Below, piece after piece: positions 43,446 to 56,305 of a stretch of 64,000 nt of DNA; the first letter of the stretch is position 1; every line of letters begins with the position of its first letter. The position numbers were made by a program, and so were the translations under genes. Origin of the DNA: Adiantum capillus-veneris (lineage: Eukaryota; Streptophyta; Polypodiopsida; Polypodiales; Pteridaceae); assembly GCA_014529385.2 (NCBI GenBank), contig CM043967.1, positions 127,385,182 to 127,449,181 of the forward strand. The letters are read 5' to 3'. Below the pieces are notes generated by a model. That model was not told the origin of the DNA and ran no database searches. It was given only the letters and a program-made list of their open reading frames with translations.

Positions 43446-44696
43446 CCAATACAACAAATGGAGTGCATATTCAGGTACCACTGCCAATTCCGGAGGTAGA
43501 AGAACAATGGCCTCAAGAGCTATGGGAACAGATTAGGAATAGAAAAGATGAAAGTGCCACACTTGTGTCAGCTCCTATCCGAGAAATCCACCTGGAGCAT
43601 GAGCTCTACCCAAATGACATCCAATCATTGTATGGAGATGCAGGCACATCGATATCGGAAGACAGTAAACCACAGTCGTTGAAGACTTTACCTTCATTTA
43701 TTGGTAACCCTGAAACTCGATCTGAGGTAAGGAAAGTTCCATCTCAATGGAAAGCCAATCCTAAGATGATGGATACTAAAACTCTTCACGAGCTCATGTC
43801 ATCCCCTATCCGTTGTACATTGACTTTGTCAAAGTTGCTAAACATTAGACCGCATCTTTGGGATGAGGTCGCAAAAAATTTGGAAAAAATAGGGCTTGTA
43901 ATTCCTTCACCCGAGGCCTCTCGAAACACGATAAAGACACAACCCTCAAAGCAAACTAAACATGAGCCAGTGCCAGTAAACAAGGTAGGGGACTATTGTG
44001 AAGGTGAAGAAGGAAATACTACCCTACCGGTAGAGTACAAGGATGTAAAATCGGTAGCGATATTGGATAGTGGAGCCGGAATTTCCATAGCCACCAAAGC
44101 AATGTGGAAAAAATGGGAAAAACCTGCTCTAAGAAAGACTAGAATGAAACTTCAACTAGCGGATGGGTACCTGGAGAGACCTATTGGCATCTTGGAGCAG
44201 ATTTTAGTAACCTCTTGTGGAATTGTATGAACACACCTTCGCTATTATGAATTTTGATGAGAGCAGCAATTTCGACATCATTCTGGGCAGACCATTCATG
44301 CATCAGCTCAAAATGGTTCAAGATTGGGTTTACAACTATATCTATCTTAGGAACAAGACTACGAAAATTAGTGTCACAGATCATAGCTATAAAGACGTAG
44401 AAAGAGCCTAAGGAGAAGACTTGCATTCCACAACTGACCAGAAAGGAGGAATACCGGCTTGGCTCCAGAACAAAGCTCACCAATGGACGGGAGAAGCTTC
44501 GGATTGTGGAAGTCTAAAAAAGGAAGACTGCATTCTTGATAGGACTGCACAAGATGAATCATACATACCAGAGCCTTTTTCAGAAGAGATATTCAAACCG
44601 TTTGGATGGCAACAAATACTAGCTACTGTTGATGTTTGTGTCAACGAAGTGACCCTCACCAAATTTTGTGATGAGGAAGGGTATGATATCATTCCA
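43439..44696 (+). pseudogene. Element F protease region
   Basis: 43439-44230 leads through a SIRCTLTLSKLL-like linker and VGDYCEGEEGNTTLP to the retropepsin start AILDSGAGISIATK (44.06 kb). A frame change near 44.21 kb separates it from the second half, FDIILGRPFMHQLKMVQDW (44.27-44.33 kb). The downstream SLKKEDCILDR segment and CDEEGYDIIP match element G at 52.0 kb. Coding similarity stops exactly at 44696, where the LTR of G starts. The protease would cut the polyprotein; here it is split. Confidence 0.75.
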
Positions 44697-45622
44697 TGTT
44701 AGAAGCTGGACACACCCTACGAAAAATGACTGCTCGGCGGATTATTATTTTTTTGTAATTATTCATTTATTGAGAAAACCCAACATTTCACCTTTGTAAA
44801 TATTGGGGCTTACAGAAGTTTCCAGATTGTATCCCAGTTTTGACATTTAGATTGAGTAGATGGTTAAATTGGAACATTAGGGTTTGCGATTGTAAGGTAT
44901 TTATACCACTTTTTGATCTTAATGAAAGACCTTTGTCATTTTTAAAGAAGTTAAGTCTGTGACTGAGTGTATTGTGTACGAGAGAGAGTGAGAGCTTCAT
45001 CTTGATGCTACACATGCACCGGTGGTCGGAATCGAGTGCGAAGAAGTGCAGCGTGTTGCCCCCGACGAGAGCTATGCGCCAATACCTACATTGCGCGCGC
45101 ACGGTCCGGTTTTGCGAGCTCGAACTACGAGCTTCATCTGGTGATTTGATGAGCATACGTTGTTTGTTTTTGCATTGCAGCATATCCACGCGTTCACATT
45201 GAGTAGAGCTACACATTAAGCACTTTAGTTTTCGGAAACAATGACCTGCAAATTTTGGACAGACATCCTACGTGATTTTGCACTAGGTGTTTAGGGTTAG
45301 GATTTTGGTTCATAGACCTTAGGGAGAGCGACCTATTGGTCTTAGTAGGGTCTCCTTCAAGTTCTATGGCATTTTGAGACTGTTTGATGGGTATTTGGCT
45401 CTTGGAAGCGTTGTAGGAAACCTCTTCTTGAGCACTCTTGAAGGCTATAGCTTAGACATTGGGTAGAGACCTCTGTAGGAATTAGTCGAGAGTTGGTCGA
45501 GTGTAGATTGACACCCTATGCTTGCTTCCACGCACCTGCGGGTCGAGCTTCGTCCTTAGCTGACAAATCTTGTTAGGTGAGTTCTCGTTGTGTTGATGTT
45601 CGTTGTGGCGTATCCGCCAACA
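44697..45622 (+). repeat. 5' LTR of element G (926 bp)
   Basis: It starts TGTTAGAAGC directly after the interrupted coding sequence of F and ends GCCAACA before the primer site, with TGTT/AACA ends. A TATA-like TATTTATACC lies at about 44897-44906. The primer site at 45623-45641, TCAACGCCGCTGCCGGGGA, is of tRNA-Asp type with a changed first part. Confidence 0.7.
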
Positions 45623-47438
45623 TCAACGCCGCTGCCGGGGACGAAAACCCTAGGTAGGTGGTCGAAACTAGTCCTTGAGGATAGGGATTCTCTGGCTTGC
45701 CAGAGTCTCGTTTTACATTTAGATAGGATCAAAGGGTGATGGACTCTCTAGGTCTTAGAGGGAGTCTAGGCAGCGTGTGTCTGCCCTAGATCCTTCGACT
45801 TAGGTAGACTTAGGTAGTTTTAGGTATTAGTTGAGTTAAAGTGTAAGAGTTTGAGAGGTAGAAGCGGTGGAAGGAGATCTTGAGAGTCCGGAGAGGCCAG
45901 GAAGCAACCAAAACACCATTATCACCATTTCACATGATGAGTAGGAGTAGAGTAAGTAGGACATCATGATTTATGATCTAGAGCACTTCATGCATGTTAT
46001 ACTTGCTATTAGGTTCATCACAAGGTTGTAAAAGACGCAAAAGAGTGTTTGAAAGCTGAAGTGAAGTTCAAAAGTTGCTATGAGTGTTTCTGATAGAGCT
46101 GCAGAGCATCAGGAGCATTTCTATCAAGAAAAAAATCACATTTTAAGCCAGGAGACATCCTACGCGTAGGATGTCTACAGGCTAATCTGGTGGGAATTTT
46201 GAAATTTTGAGTTGACCAGTGTGTTCAGAAGGTAGGTTTTACCCTATTTTCACCTGGAAAGTGGAAATTTGACCATATCTTGACAGGATAAGGCCAGATA
46301 GACTGAAATTGCCAGACATCTTACCCAAATTGTGCCAAGGCATTATTTTAAGGCCAAAACCATAGGATGGCTGCATGAGCATGATTTGCATGATATATTG
46401 AGTGATTGAGAAGGGTTTCATCTCAATTGGGTGAGAAAAATTGGGTTCGAAGCAGACTTTAGCACTTTTGACTGAATAAGGGCTAGAACAGCTAAAATTG
46501 GGGTCTTTTGAAATCCAAACCAAAATCTAAGGAGAGCACTGGGTTGCTGACATCAAGGGGAAGCTATGGCTCAAGTTTGGGGTCAGACAGGTCAAAAAGA
46601 CATTCTACGCGTAGTATGTCATCTGTGTGATTTTGCACTCCAAATCCAGATTTGAGCATACCAAAGTGATCAGCACCTTAAGGAGAGTCTGTGCTTTGCA
46701 TTTGAAGCTATTTTGATCAATTAGACATGCTACGCGTAGAATTCTAATGCATGAAATTGGAGCCAGAAACTGACTGTAGGCATAGCAGGGTGTTGTATAG
46801 CCTGAGACAAGCCTCCTAGTCAATTTTGGTCCAAATTGGAGTTGATTTGACTGGTCAGACCAACAGTAGGCTGTTGGAACAGATTTTTGAGCAATTGACC
46901 AGCTTATAGATGTCCAAATCAAAAAGTGAAAATAGCTGTGGACTCAGCACATCAAGGGGAGTCTATAGTACAAAAATCCAGGCAAACCAGAGCAGGAGAC
47001 ATCCTACACGTAGGATGTCTACAGGGGCTTATTGAAGAGAAAATTTGACTGAGGGCATACAGTGATGTTCCATTTGACTTGAGGGTTCCAGAACTTCTTT
47101 CATAATTGAATTTAGACCTTGTTTGATCTTTTGACGGAGCAAAGAATGAATTCAGACTTTTCATGTAAATTGACCAACACCCAAGGGAAGTACAGTTCCA
47201 GATTAGCAAACCTAATCCAGAACATCAGAAGTGTATAAATACAGTAGTGGTTGAGGTTAAGTCTCCAGTTATACCAATCATTACTAAAATCACCTCTAGC
47301 GGTTAAATGCTTTGATTCGATTGTCGAAATTAAACGCTTGTGTACAGGTATATTCAGTGGCAAAGCAAGAAGTTGTGTGGAAACTGATCCGTTGCCAGGT
47401 GAGTGGTTGGATTTGTGTAAGTTGCATTGCTAAGTTTG
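45623..47438 (+). other. Element G leader with CGCG palindrome array
   Basis: This is a non-coding leader of about 1.8 kb. Palindromes with the arm AGACATCCTACG and its complement occur at 46153-46176 (perfect, 24 bp), 46599-46620, 46721-46746 (both imperfect, CGCG core kept) and 46997-47020 (core CACG). Each is preceded at a constant 51-53 bases by a conserved block like CAGCACATCAAGGGGAGTCT (46100, 46547, 46670, 46945), so the sites sit in a larger diverged repeat. Confidence 0.85.
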
Positions 47439-50400
47439 ATGAATTCAGGAAGATACATTTTTAGAGACCAAAAGGTGGCAGGTAATCAGGGTAGGTTAGT
47501 GTCCACCGAAGAGAGTGTAACTCAGGCAAGGCTAGATCCATTAGCACCAATTTTTGAGGAGGGTAGTGATACGAACACTTCATTTGATAAGTCCTTCTTC
47601 ATGATGGGTAGTCAACAGCCAGGAGGTTTCCCCTATGAAGGACCAATGCCAGGAGGAAACACCTTCCTAAATCCTTTCAACGATCCCAAGTTCACTATGA
47701 TCTTCTTAGAAGGAACAAAGTCGAGGGGAGCCCTAGTTTATTCTGACTATCGAGGACGCAAGTGTATTTGTATTGAAGAAATACCGGCTCATAGACTGGA
47801 GATAATTCGATTCTATGATGATGGAGATAGATTCCGAGACGAAAAGGGGAACCACTATCTGATAGTTAGTAACCCTGAGGATTACAACAGATATGGAGAT
47901 AACGTGGCGAAAGGAAAAATGGTTTCAGAAACTCAAGAACCGCCACCAAACATTGATCGACCTAGAGCACTTTTTATGTATGATAAGAAAACAACCAGGG
48001 TCTCAACTTATAATGAGAATGTGGGGATCTACAAGCATGAGAGCAAGGGAATAGTCTCTTACTTTCGATGCAAAGAACCCTACCCAAACGAATTAAGCAA
48101 AGACAAAGTTCTTTACTTATTCTCTTATGAAATTGCTATGGGGAAGGATATCATTTTTGTTGATAGGTACGGGCGAGAATACAAACGTATTCTCCAAGAG
48201 GAGGTAGAAAAGGCAACAGTTCCAGAGGCATCAACATATGCCCCAGAAGAATTACCAAGAGCCACCTACACCCCTAGCAAGTCGACAAATCCCTTTTCAG
48301 AAGATTATGAGGCGACCTCACATTCCACCCGACAACAAATATTCAACAATCAAAATCAACCAGCAACCCAGCCATCATTGCAGGCATGGCTTCGATAGAG
48401 TGAAACCTTAGAACAAGACCAAAACCAAGATGGTTATCCAACCGCACGAGGGCTAAGGGATTTACAAGAACCACCACTCTATTCACGGTATCAAGGAGAA
48501 AGTAAGCCAAAAATTCAACTTGGGTCAACAGAGCTTGGAAGACCACCCATAGAGCGAGTTTGAAGAGATGAACCATCTCTTGCAAAAACCGTTAGAAATT
48601 ATGGCTTAAGAGTACCACTGGGAGAGGAACCCGCTTACTACCGAAGGCCAGAGGAGGTATATCGATTAGGACGAGGAGATCCAATGATGAGATTTGTAGA
48701 CCATCGTAGAATTAGACCTTCTCAGGTGCAAAAATGGGTAAACAAGAAATACACGGGAAACAGAGATCCTCGAGATCATGTAGCAGCCTTTGTGCGTGTG
48801 ATTAGAGCTGAAGAGGTGTTAGACTTCCCTACCCAATTTGTAGGGTTTGGACTAACCCTAGAGGAGGATGTTGCTACTTGGTTTGACTCTGTGGAGCGTA
48901 GAGACTTTGAGTCTATGGAGTAGGTGTTCGACGAGTTTATTGAGGAATTCTCACAAAGGGGGATAGCTCATAATACAGTCTCACAAATCCATAAAGTCAA
49001 ACAGAAAGACAGAGAATTTGTGCGAAAGGCAGCCCTACAACTAAAAAGATATGTTAAGTTCTTCCCTGTGGAAGAAATGCCAACTCAGTCCACACTTTTG
49101 CTTATATTTATACAAGGACTAAGGAATGCAGATCTCCAGAAGGACTTACATATGAAGAGGAGCACGACGTTAAATGAGTTAACTAAGGAGGCTCTTTACC
49201 TTGTAGACAATTGTGGGGTCTACAAGGAGGGTGAGTTCAAGGATCTGATGACGATTCATCCTCACAACAAAGTGGAAGCAAGTCTTACAAGACAGCACCG
49301 AAAGGAGAAGTAGTTGTAAGCCAGGAGAAGCTTGTAGAGAAAGTGCTAAAAAAGATTAACTTGTATACCAAACCTCAGGCTAAACAGCCAAAGTGGTGTG
49401 CTATTGAACAAAAATGGACATACCATGGGACGGAGGAATGTTATTATAACAAGGGTATGTGAGAGAACGACCTTATGCTCCCCAGGCTCCGGTAGCATCT
49501 CCTCAACTTCCATCGATGCCTAGATATCAAGCAGGCAACCTACCAGGACCTATAGGTGTAGAAAGACCACAACCAGTATTGGAGCAGCAACCACCCCTAC
49601 CAGGATTACAACCAGTTGGCATAAGATACACACCAACAATAACCGACCCAGAAGAGAAGGCCTTTGTGCCTATGCATACATATTACGAAGATCCCAATGG
49701 ATATGCTGCAAATACTGTCTATTATCCACCGGAAGAACCCTCAACGCCAGAACCATTCCAGAGCATGATAGGAAGTGCAGGACCACCAACAGTTGCACAG
49801 GTAGCAGCAAGTGAAGGAAGATATAACTTGGATGAATGAACATTGGTGTTCATAGCCAACGGAGGCATGGGAGGGCAAAGACATGCATACCAACAAAGAG
49901 GAGCTCAAGGAGCACCTCAACAGCCTAAGGGACCCTGCTACAAGTGTGGTGGAGACCATTGGCTAAGAGATTGTCCTCATGATGAAATCATTACAGTCAA
50001 CACATATTGCACCGAGTCTGGAGTTACTCATTTGATTCCTGATTGCCCTAAGAACCCGAGCAAAGGAGCAAAAACTACCTTGAACATGCTGGAAGTAGTG
50101 CCTTCCGGTGGAGGGTCAGAAAAGGAGACAATAATACCTATTCAGGCAGTGACACGATCACAAGCTCAAAGAATGATGAACAAATCCATAATTGAAGAGC
50201 CAAAAACCGATGCCCCAAGTTCAGAAACGAAACATCAAAGAAGCACTTGGAAATCTAGAAAGGCGCGTATGAAAGCCAGAAGAGAACGAGAGCAAACGGC
50301 TCTATCCGAGGAGTTAAAACACACAAATGATAGATTAGAGTGGTTAGAGGATCTAGCTAGCAAAAGCTCACACACTGCGGCAACCATAGTACCCAAGGAA

Positions 50401-50532
50401 ATATCAGAACCCAAAAGTGTAGGATCAGGAGGATCAGTGTTGGCAGAAAAGGTAAATGAGCAATTAGACGTACTATTGAAAGCTTACGAAGCCAGGCTCA
50501 AAACAACCAAACCCAAGAGCAAAGATGGATGA
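47439..50532 (+). pseudogene. Element G gag
   Basis: The ATG at 47439 (MNSGRYIF) opens the shared N-terminal domain: DGDRFRDEKGNHYLIVSNP, VGIYKHESKG, YFRCKEP and VDRYGREYKR. After a TAG at 48396 the same frame continues with PSQVQKWVNKKY and FGLTLEEDVATWFD (48.7-48.9 kb), another TAG (48921), FSQRGIAHNTVSQIHKVKQ and LLIFIQGLRNADLQKD (to 49313). Then WCAIEQKWTYHGTEEC (49.4 kb), a frame change, knuckle CYKCGGDHWLRDC (49.94 kb, CX2CX3HX4C), and a second, decayed knuckle-like block, YCTESGVTHLIPDC. Gag forms the particle and binds RNA. At least three nonsense codons are present. Confidence 0.75.
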
Positions 50533-52646
50533 CTTATCCATATGCTGAGATAGAAAAACAGAGGTTGGAAATGTGTAGAAAGATGATTGAAACAGCTCAA
50601 TCTTTGATAGAAAACCCGCTTGGTAAACCTGCAAGTTGGCATGAAGTACCAGCTCCAACCCCTATCAAACCAACTTTGGAGAAACAAGTATACACAAAGG
50701 AGAGACTCACGAATGCCTCTGAGTCTAGAAGAGAGCCTATCATAGTGCCAAACACAACATATGAAGCAAGTTAGGGGTTCCAGCTTAAAACATTGGTAGA
50801 AATGGGTAAGTATTGTAACGGTCTAGATGACCTATGGAAGCAAATCCGTGATGCCAACGAAGCCAACAGGGTGAGTTACCACATGAATATCACGAGAAAT
50901 GAGAAAAATGAGATCTTACCTCCTATTGAAGAATTTGAGGCAAGATCACAAATGAACTTTGATATGCATTCACAAGGGGGAGACCAGGGATCGATTAGTT
51001 CGGGGCACAGCCAACCAAACTCTCTAGAAACTCTACCCTCTTACCTAGGAGAGTATGAAGCCAAGTTTGAGGTGAGAGAAATCCCATCTCAAAGACTTTA
51101 TTCTAACAGAGTGATGGATTCACAAGGGTTGATTGAGTTATTGTCCACCCCTGTGGCATGCACAATCACATTATCCGAACTCCTAAGGTTACGACCAAAC
51201 ATGTAGACCACCGTAGGCAAATACTTAGAAAAATTCAAAGTGAAAGACCCCACCTCGAAGCTTCAAGAAGGGATCAAAGAATTGGACAGGTCTCAACTAA
51301 ACACTAGGCCAGTACCTCTAAACAAGGTTGGAGAATATTGCGAGGGAGAAGATGGAAACACCACGCTACCAGTAGAATTCCAAGGAGTAGTTTCCAAAGC
51401 TATTCTAGACACCGGAGCAGGAGTCGCTATTGCCACTAAGGAAATCTAGAAAAAATGGGAAAAACTGGCTTTGAGAGCTACCAGAATGAAATTGCCATTG
51501 GCAGATGGGTTCATGGAAAAGCCTTAAGGACTCTTAGAAAAAGTAATTGTCACCTTGTGCGGAATCGAGTATGAGCATACATTTGTAATAGTCGATTTCG
51601 ACAAAAAGAACAATTACGAGATCATCTTGGGAAGATCATTAATGCAACAATTAAAGATGGTCCAGGATTGGGGTTACGACCACATATACCTCAGACATGG
51701 AAAGACTACAACCAGAACTCACTTGAAAGACCATAGTTACAAGGATGTGAACCAGACACCAGTAGAAGATTTTGATTCAGCTACATTGGCAGGGTCAGAA
51801 CTCCCAGCATGGTTAGGGCAACAAAAAGAGCTATGGATGTGCGGAGCTTCACATTGTGGGAGCTTAAAAAGAGAGGAATGCGTCTTAGAAAGAGCGATTG
51901 AGAACAAGGATTATATTCCGAAACCTTTTCCTGAAGATGCCTTGGAACCTCTGGAATTGGAACACATACTAGCAACATTGGATGTCTGTACCATTACAAA
52001 TAGCCCAACGACAAAATTTTGCGATAAGGATGGCTATGATGTGCTACCCTATTACATGGTAAGCCTTATATGAGGAGGAGATGAGAATGTAGAACCAACA
52101 GAACAAGAAGAGTTTTATAACTCCTTTGAGCATCTGGAGGTAAATAACGATGCAGATAATGAGTGTTCAGACAGCTCAAGCGAGCGTGGGGAGAAAACAA
52201 CGAATGACAAGTTTTATGATTTTGCCAATTAGCACCCTAGACACCAGGAACGCTATAGGAAAAAACGAGCAAAAAACAAAATAAGAGAGAACCTGATGCC
52301 CAAGATAAAAGATAAAATTCACTATCTAATGCTTGTCGAAGCAGAGGATTGTGTAAAAGACCAAATATCAGGAAGATTCTCGAGAGTGCAAAGGGAACGA
52401 ACGAAAGAGGAAATAAAACAAGTACAAAAAGCTAAAACAGAAACAAAATCAAACAAATCTCAAAAATCAAAACAGGAAAAAACAAAAGACCTAGAGTGGA
52501 GCAAATTGGAGCGTAAAAAGAAATACCAAGAACTAAAACGGTCATTACGAGATGTATGGACTACTGAGGGAGAAAGTGATAGTAAGGAGGAGTCTGAAAA
52601 AGGAAACGTGGATGTACCATCACACTATTCGAAATTCACCATCTAG
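50533..52646 (+). pseudogene. Element G protease and linker
   Basis: Mostly one frame with stops. A linker with ACTITLSELLRLRPNM ends at a TAG (51204) where element F has Trp. VGEYCEGEDGNTTLP leads to the retropepsin motif AILDTGAGVAIATKE at about 51.40-51.44 kb, a TAG again replacing a Trp (51447), then NYEIILGRSLMQQLKMVQDW (51.60-51.67 kb). Next come a CGSLKREECVLERA segment, CDKDGYDVLPYY, an acidic piece, and a highly basic Lys/Glu stretch (52.30-52.60 kb) before RT. Confidence 0.75.
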
Positions 52647-52661
52647 AACAGAAAAATCATA

Positions 52662-54358
52662 ATGACCCCACCAGTCAGGGAAAGAATAAACCAGGAATCT
52701 TACGATGGGCTGGAAAATGCAAAACGGATAGACCTCGCTGAACCAGGTGAAAAGCCTCAGCCGGTCTATATCGCAACTGATTTAGAGCCTGAAGAAGAAG
52801 AAATGCTAACACAACTTCTCAAGAAGTATAAAGATGTGTTTGCATGGTCCTACAAAGACTTCAAAGGAGTTGATCCATCCATATGCCAACATACAATTCC
52901 TTTGAAATCAAATGCCAAACCTAGCAAACAGCGTCCTTATACATATAATGACACATTTGCTAAACGAATCAAAGAGGAGATTGACAAGCTGATGGATGCA
53001 GAATTCATCTATGAAATCGAACATATAGATTGGGTGTCACCCATTGTGGTTGTCCCCAAAAAGAACGGAAAGGTGCGAGTGTGTGTGAACCTCAAAAAGG
53101 TAAATGCAGCCACCATATAGGATAATTATCCCTTGCTGATCATAGAAAATGTACTTGAGAGGGTGGCCAGGAAACGGACCTATTCCTTTCTAGATGGGTT
53201 TTCAGGGTATAACCAACTGGCAATTGCAATAGAAGATCAACACAAAACAGTGTTTGCCACAGAATGGGGAATCTATGCGTATAAAGTTATGCCTTTCGGC
53301 TTAACTAATGTCCCAGCTACCTTTCCAAAGGTTAATGACTCATGCGTTCAAAGAATACCTGAGAATATTCTTAGAAATATACATGGATGATCTTTGTGTA
53401 CACTCTCTTCTACGAGAGGAACATATTGACCATTTACAAAAGATATTTGAGAAGCGCAGAACATATCGAATCTGTCTTAACTCAAAAAAGTGTATTTTTA
53501 TGGTTAGGCAAGGCCGCATCTTAGGACATATTGTCTCAAGAAATGGAATAACCATTGACCTACACAAAATCAAAGTCATAGTAGACCTTCCCAGGCCTAC
53601 TAATGCAAAACAAGTGCAATCCTTCATGGGACACTCCGGATATTATCAAAGATTCATATATATGTATGCAGTCATTGCACAACCTCTGTATCGTTTGTTA
53701 GTCAGTTTCAACTGGACTGAGGAGTGTGAAACTTCATTCCAAAAGCTGAAGAAAAACCTTCTATCAGCACCTGTACTTAAAGCACCAGATTGGAAAAAGG
53801 TATTCCATGTTCACATTGATGCTTATGCATATGCAATTGGGAGTATTCTAGCTCAACCTGGAGACGGAACAATGGATTTCCCAGTTTTTTATGCAAGCAC
53901 ACTTAAACAGTCCAAAAAAGAACTACACAACCACAGAAAGAGAGGGGTTAGGAATGATTTATGCTGTAAAGAAATTTCGGCATTATTTGCTTGCAAACAA
54001 ATTTGTGTTCTTCACAGATCATCAAGCTCTTTTGTATCTGGTAAATAAACTATGCAATACTGGGAGAGTTGTTCGCTGTTTTATTATATTGCTAGAGTTT
54101 GACTTCACAGTGGTGGTCAAAAAGGGTAAAACTCATCTACGAGCGGATCATCTTTCAAGGCTGCATAACAGGAAAGCTCCTTAAGGAGTAGATGATGACA
54201 TACCTGATGCGTATCTTTTTAATATTGAAATGATACCCAAATGGTCTCAGGAAATTGTTAGCATTCTTTCCTTTGGAGGTAGATTTGATAACAAGGAAGA
54301 CAAACCCAAACAACAAACAATTCGACAAACAAAAAACTTCCAGTTTATTGCAGGACGG
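52662..54358 (+). pseudogene. Element G reverse transcriptase and RNase H
   Basis: RT runs from AEPGEKPQPVYIA through DWVSPIVVVPKKNG, YSFLDGFSGYNQL and MPFGLTN, with a TAG at 53118, a frame change at 53.33 kb, and the catalytic YMDD at about 53.38 kb. RNase H shows HVHIDAYAYAIG (53.81 kb), a frame change at 53.90 kb, TTTEREGL and TDHQALLYL, and ends with ADHLSRL. The frame continues to NFQFIAGR at 54358, where the LTR of element H is inserted; coding resumes at 61626. RT copies element RNA, and this copy is inactivated. Confidence 0.8.
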
Positions 54359-55896
54359 TGACGGGAGCAAAGCGAACCCCCGAACCCCGACGGCCTCTAA
54401 AACACCGGGGACCGAATGGCGCGCCTCGAGCCTGTCATGGTAAAGCAAACATGGGGCACCACCTAGCTTCAGCGGCTAGGACGCAAACAACACACCACCA
54501 TAACAAAGTTTTCATCCAAGAGAGATGGATGCTTGGGAGTAATGATGAAAAGGAAAGGGAATGAGATCAAGTGAGAGAGAGAGAGAGAGAGAGAGAGTGA
54601 GGGAGGGGGTATAGCGGCTTAGTACTTAGGCATCACAAAAGGATGGCGAATCCGCACACCCTTCACACATACACAAGCTCACTCCAAAACACAAGACTAG
54701 GTGGCAATTCCGCACACCTCACATGGGCAAAACATTGCAAGAAAACATACTCACAAAACCTCAAGCTTTATTTAGAGAATTAGGCGATGAAATGGAGAGC
54801 ATAGGGTAGGGGAATGAGAAGGGAGAGAGTGGTAGAGCACATGGCGGATAGGTGGGAGTTGATGGCGAAGACTCGCACGAGGATTATGGCCATCATCCTT
54901 CATTTAGTTGCCCTTCATCTTCCATAGCCAAGGGTGTAGAGGTCATGCTCAAGACAAGCATGGTGATTGCGGTGATGGTGATGGTGTGGCTGTGTGTGTG
55001 TGCACTAGGCACACACAGTGCATAGTGTGTTCTTTGGTGATGTTGTGTGTTTTTGTGTGATGGTGACCCCTCTTTATATAGGGGAGGAGGGGGGGGAGAA
55101 ATTCTAGAATTTTAGAAATGAAGAAATCATTATCTACATAGCCCATGTGAGTGTGGGCCCCACTTGTCTGGCTGTGTGTATATGTGCCAGAACAGCAGTC
55201 TCATGAGAGAGAGACTAAGAGAGAGAGATGGGTTGATGAAAAAAAGTGAGAGGTGACATGGAGAATAAATTAATTACAAGAGGGGAGAGAGAGGAGTGTG
55301 TTCAGAGGTGAATCTGTGTGCAGATGTGTGTGAACACAAGAAAAATCAGGTAACCACCGGGTGGGGATGGGTCTGTGGGCACCTTTTTTAGTGAAACTGA
55401 GTGTGTGTGAGTGTGGGGGAGGTTATTTAGCTACAAGACAAGAGACATGGCGCCCTTTAGAGAGAGGGGGGGGTATTTGGGTCATGGGATATGATAGGAG
55501 AGAGAAAGGGGGGGTGGGGTATACTATTTTGGAAGATAGGGTAAGTTGCATGTGAGTTAGGGTGCATTATTGGTGAGAGGTGGGGTAGCTTGAGGGGAGA
55601 GAGAAAGGAGAAAGGACAAGGGGAAGAGAGAGGGGGTTGACCTTTTGAGTGGAGGAGAGGAAAAGGGACACACGGCGGGGCAACAGTGAAGAAAAAGGAG
55701 GCAAGGTGGGGATGGGCTGCCCCGCAGGCATGAGGTGGCCTATTTTACCTTTCTCATATATTTACATAATCATACTTTATTTTTTTCTTACTTTTTTCCA
55801 ATGTCTTTTATCACTCCCTCCCTAAGAGGGGGTTTTCATGGGGTGGGGACGAGAGAAGAGGGGTATGGGAGCTTGGCTTGTGAAAAGCCCCCATCA
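54359..55896 (-). repeat. 3' LTR of element H
   Basis: Plus-strand limits are TGACGGGAGC and CCCCCATCA. A TATA box on the minus strand (CTATATAAAG) lies at about 55072-55081. It contains (GA)n at about 54574-54597, GT-rich and G-rich simple sequence. It matches 60072-61625 with few differences by eye. Confidence 0.9.
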
Positions 55897-56305
55897 TTAG
55901 CCCTCCCCTTTTGGCTAGAGGCATTCATGTCTCTAGATCATCTGTTTGATCATTATCGTCGGAGGTGGCGGCTGATGGTGTGTCCTCATCTGGAATGTCA
56001 ATAGGTGGAGCCTGGTCAAATCGAAGAAAATAAGGTTTAAGTCTCCAACCATTTACCCTAGTTTTATGAAGTTTTCCATCAGCCTCCATAAGCTGGTAGC
56101 TTCCATTGGCATACTTTTTCCTGACGATGAAAGGACCTTCCCATCAGAGTAGGAGTTTCTTATCCTTGCGCGTGTCGAAGCGATTGTCGTAGCGTTGCAC
56201 CAACATTCGTTTCTTCAATTATTTTTTTCGGAGATGCTTGTTAAAGCTAAGCCGTCTATGCTCTGCTTGTGCTGCATAATAATTTATTGCTTCTTCTCTG
56301 TCCAG
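55897..56305 (-). other. Element H: end of integrase and 3' non-coding part
   Basis: On the minus strand, remnants of the integrase C-terminal domain continue out of frame (for example the segment GPFIVRKKYANGSYQLM near 56.09-56.14 kb), so the last part of integrase is frameshifted. The purine tract lies at 55897-55913. Confidence 0.6.

Larger units (their letters stand above)
35606..44696 (+). mobile_element. Element F: Athila-like Ty3/gypsy with internal tandem duplication
   Basis: Two copies of one segment, LTR end - primer site - palindrome leader - gag, follow each other: 35606-40246 and 40247-about 42550. The second alone continues into gag end and protease, which stop at 44696 where the LTR of element G begins. 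Copy 1 lacks about 405 bases present in copy 2 at 40298-40702; copy 2 lacks about 2.74 kb present in copy 1 (36903-39638). Primer sites TTGGYGCCRCTGCC follow LTR ends CTAACA at 35898 and 40942. RT and integrase of F are not in the window. The left LTR limit is unresolved. Confidence 0.75.

Noticed and set aside
54358-56004. Short frames repeated in both H LTRs (for example 55361-55555 and 61069-61263)
   Set aside because: They lie within G/GT-rich LTR sequence, are duplicated only because the LTR is, and have no domain.
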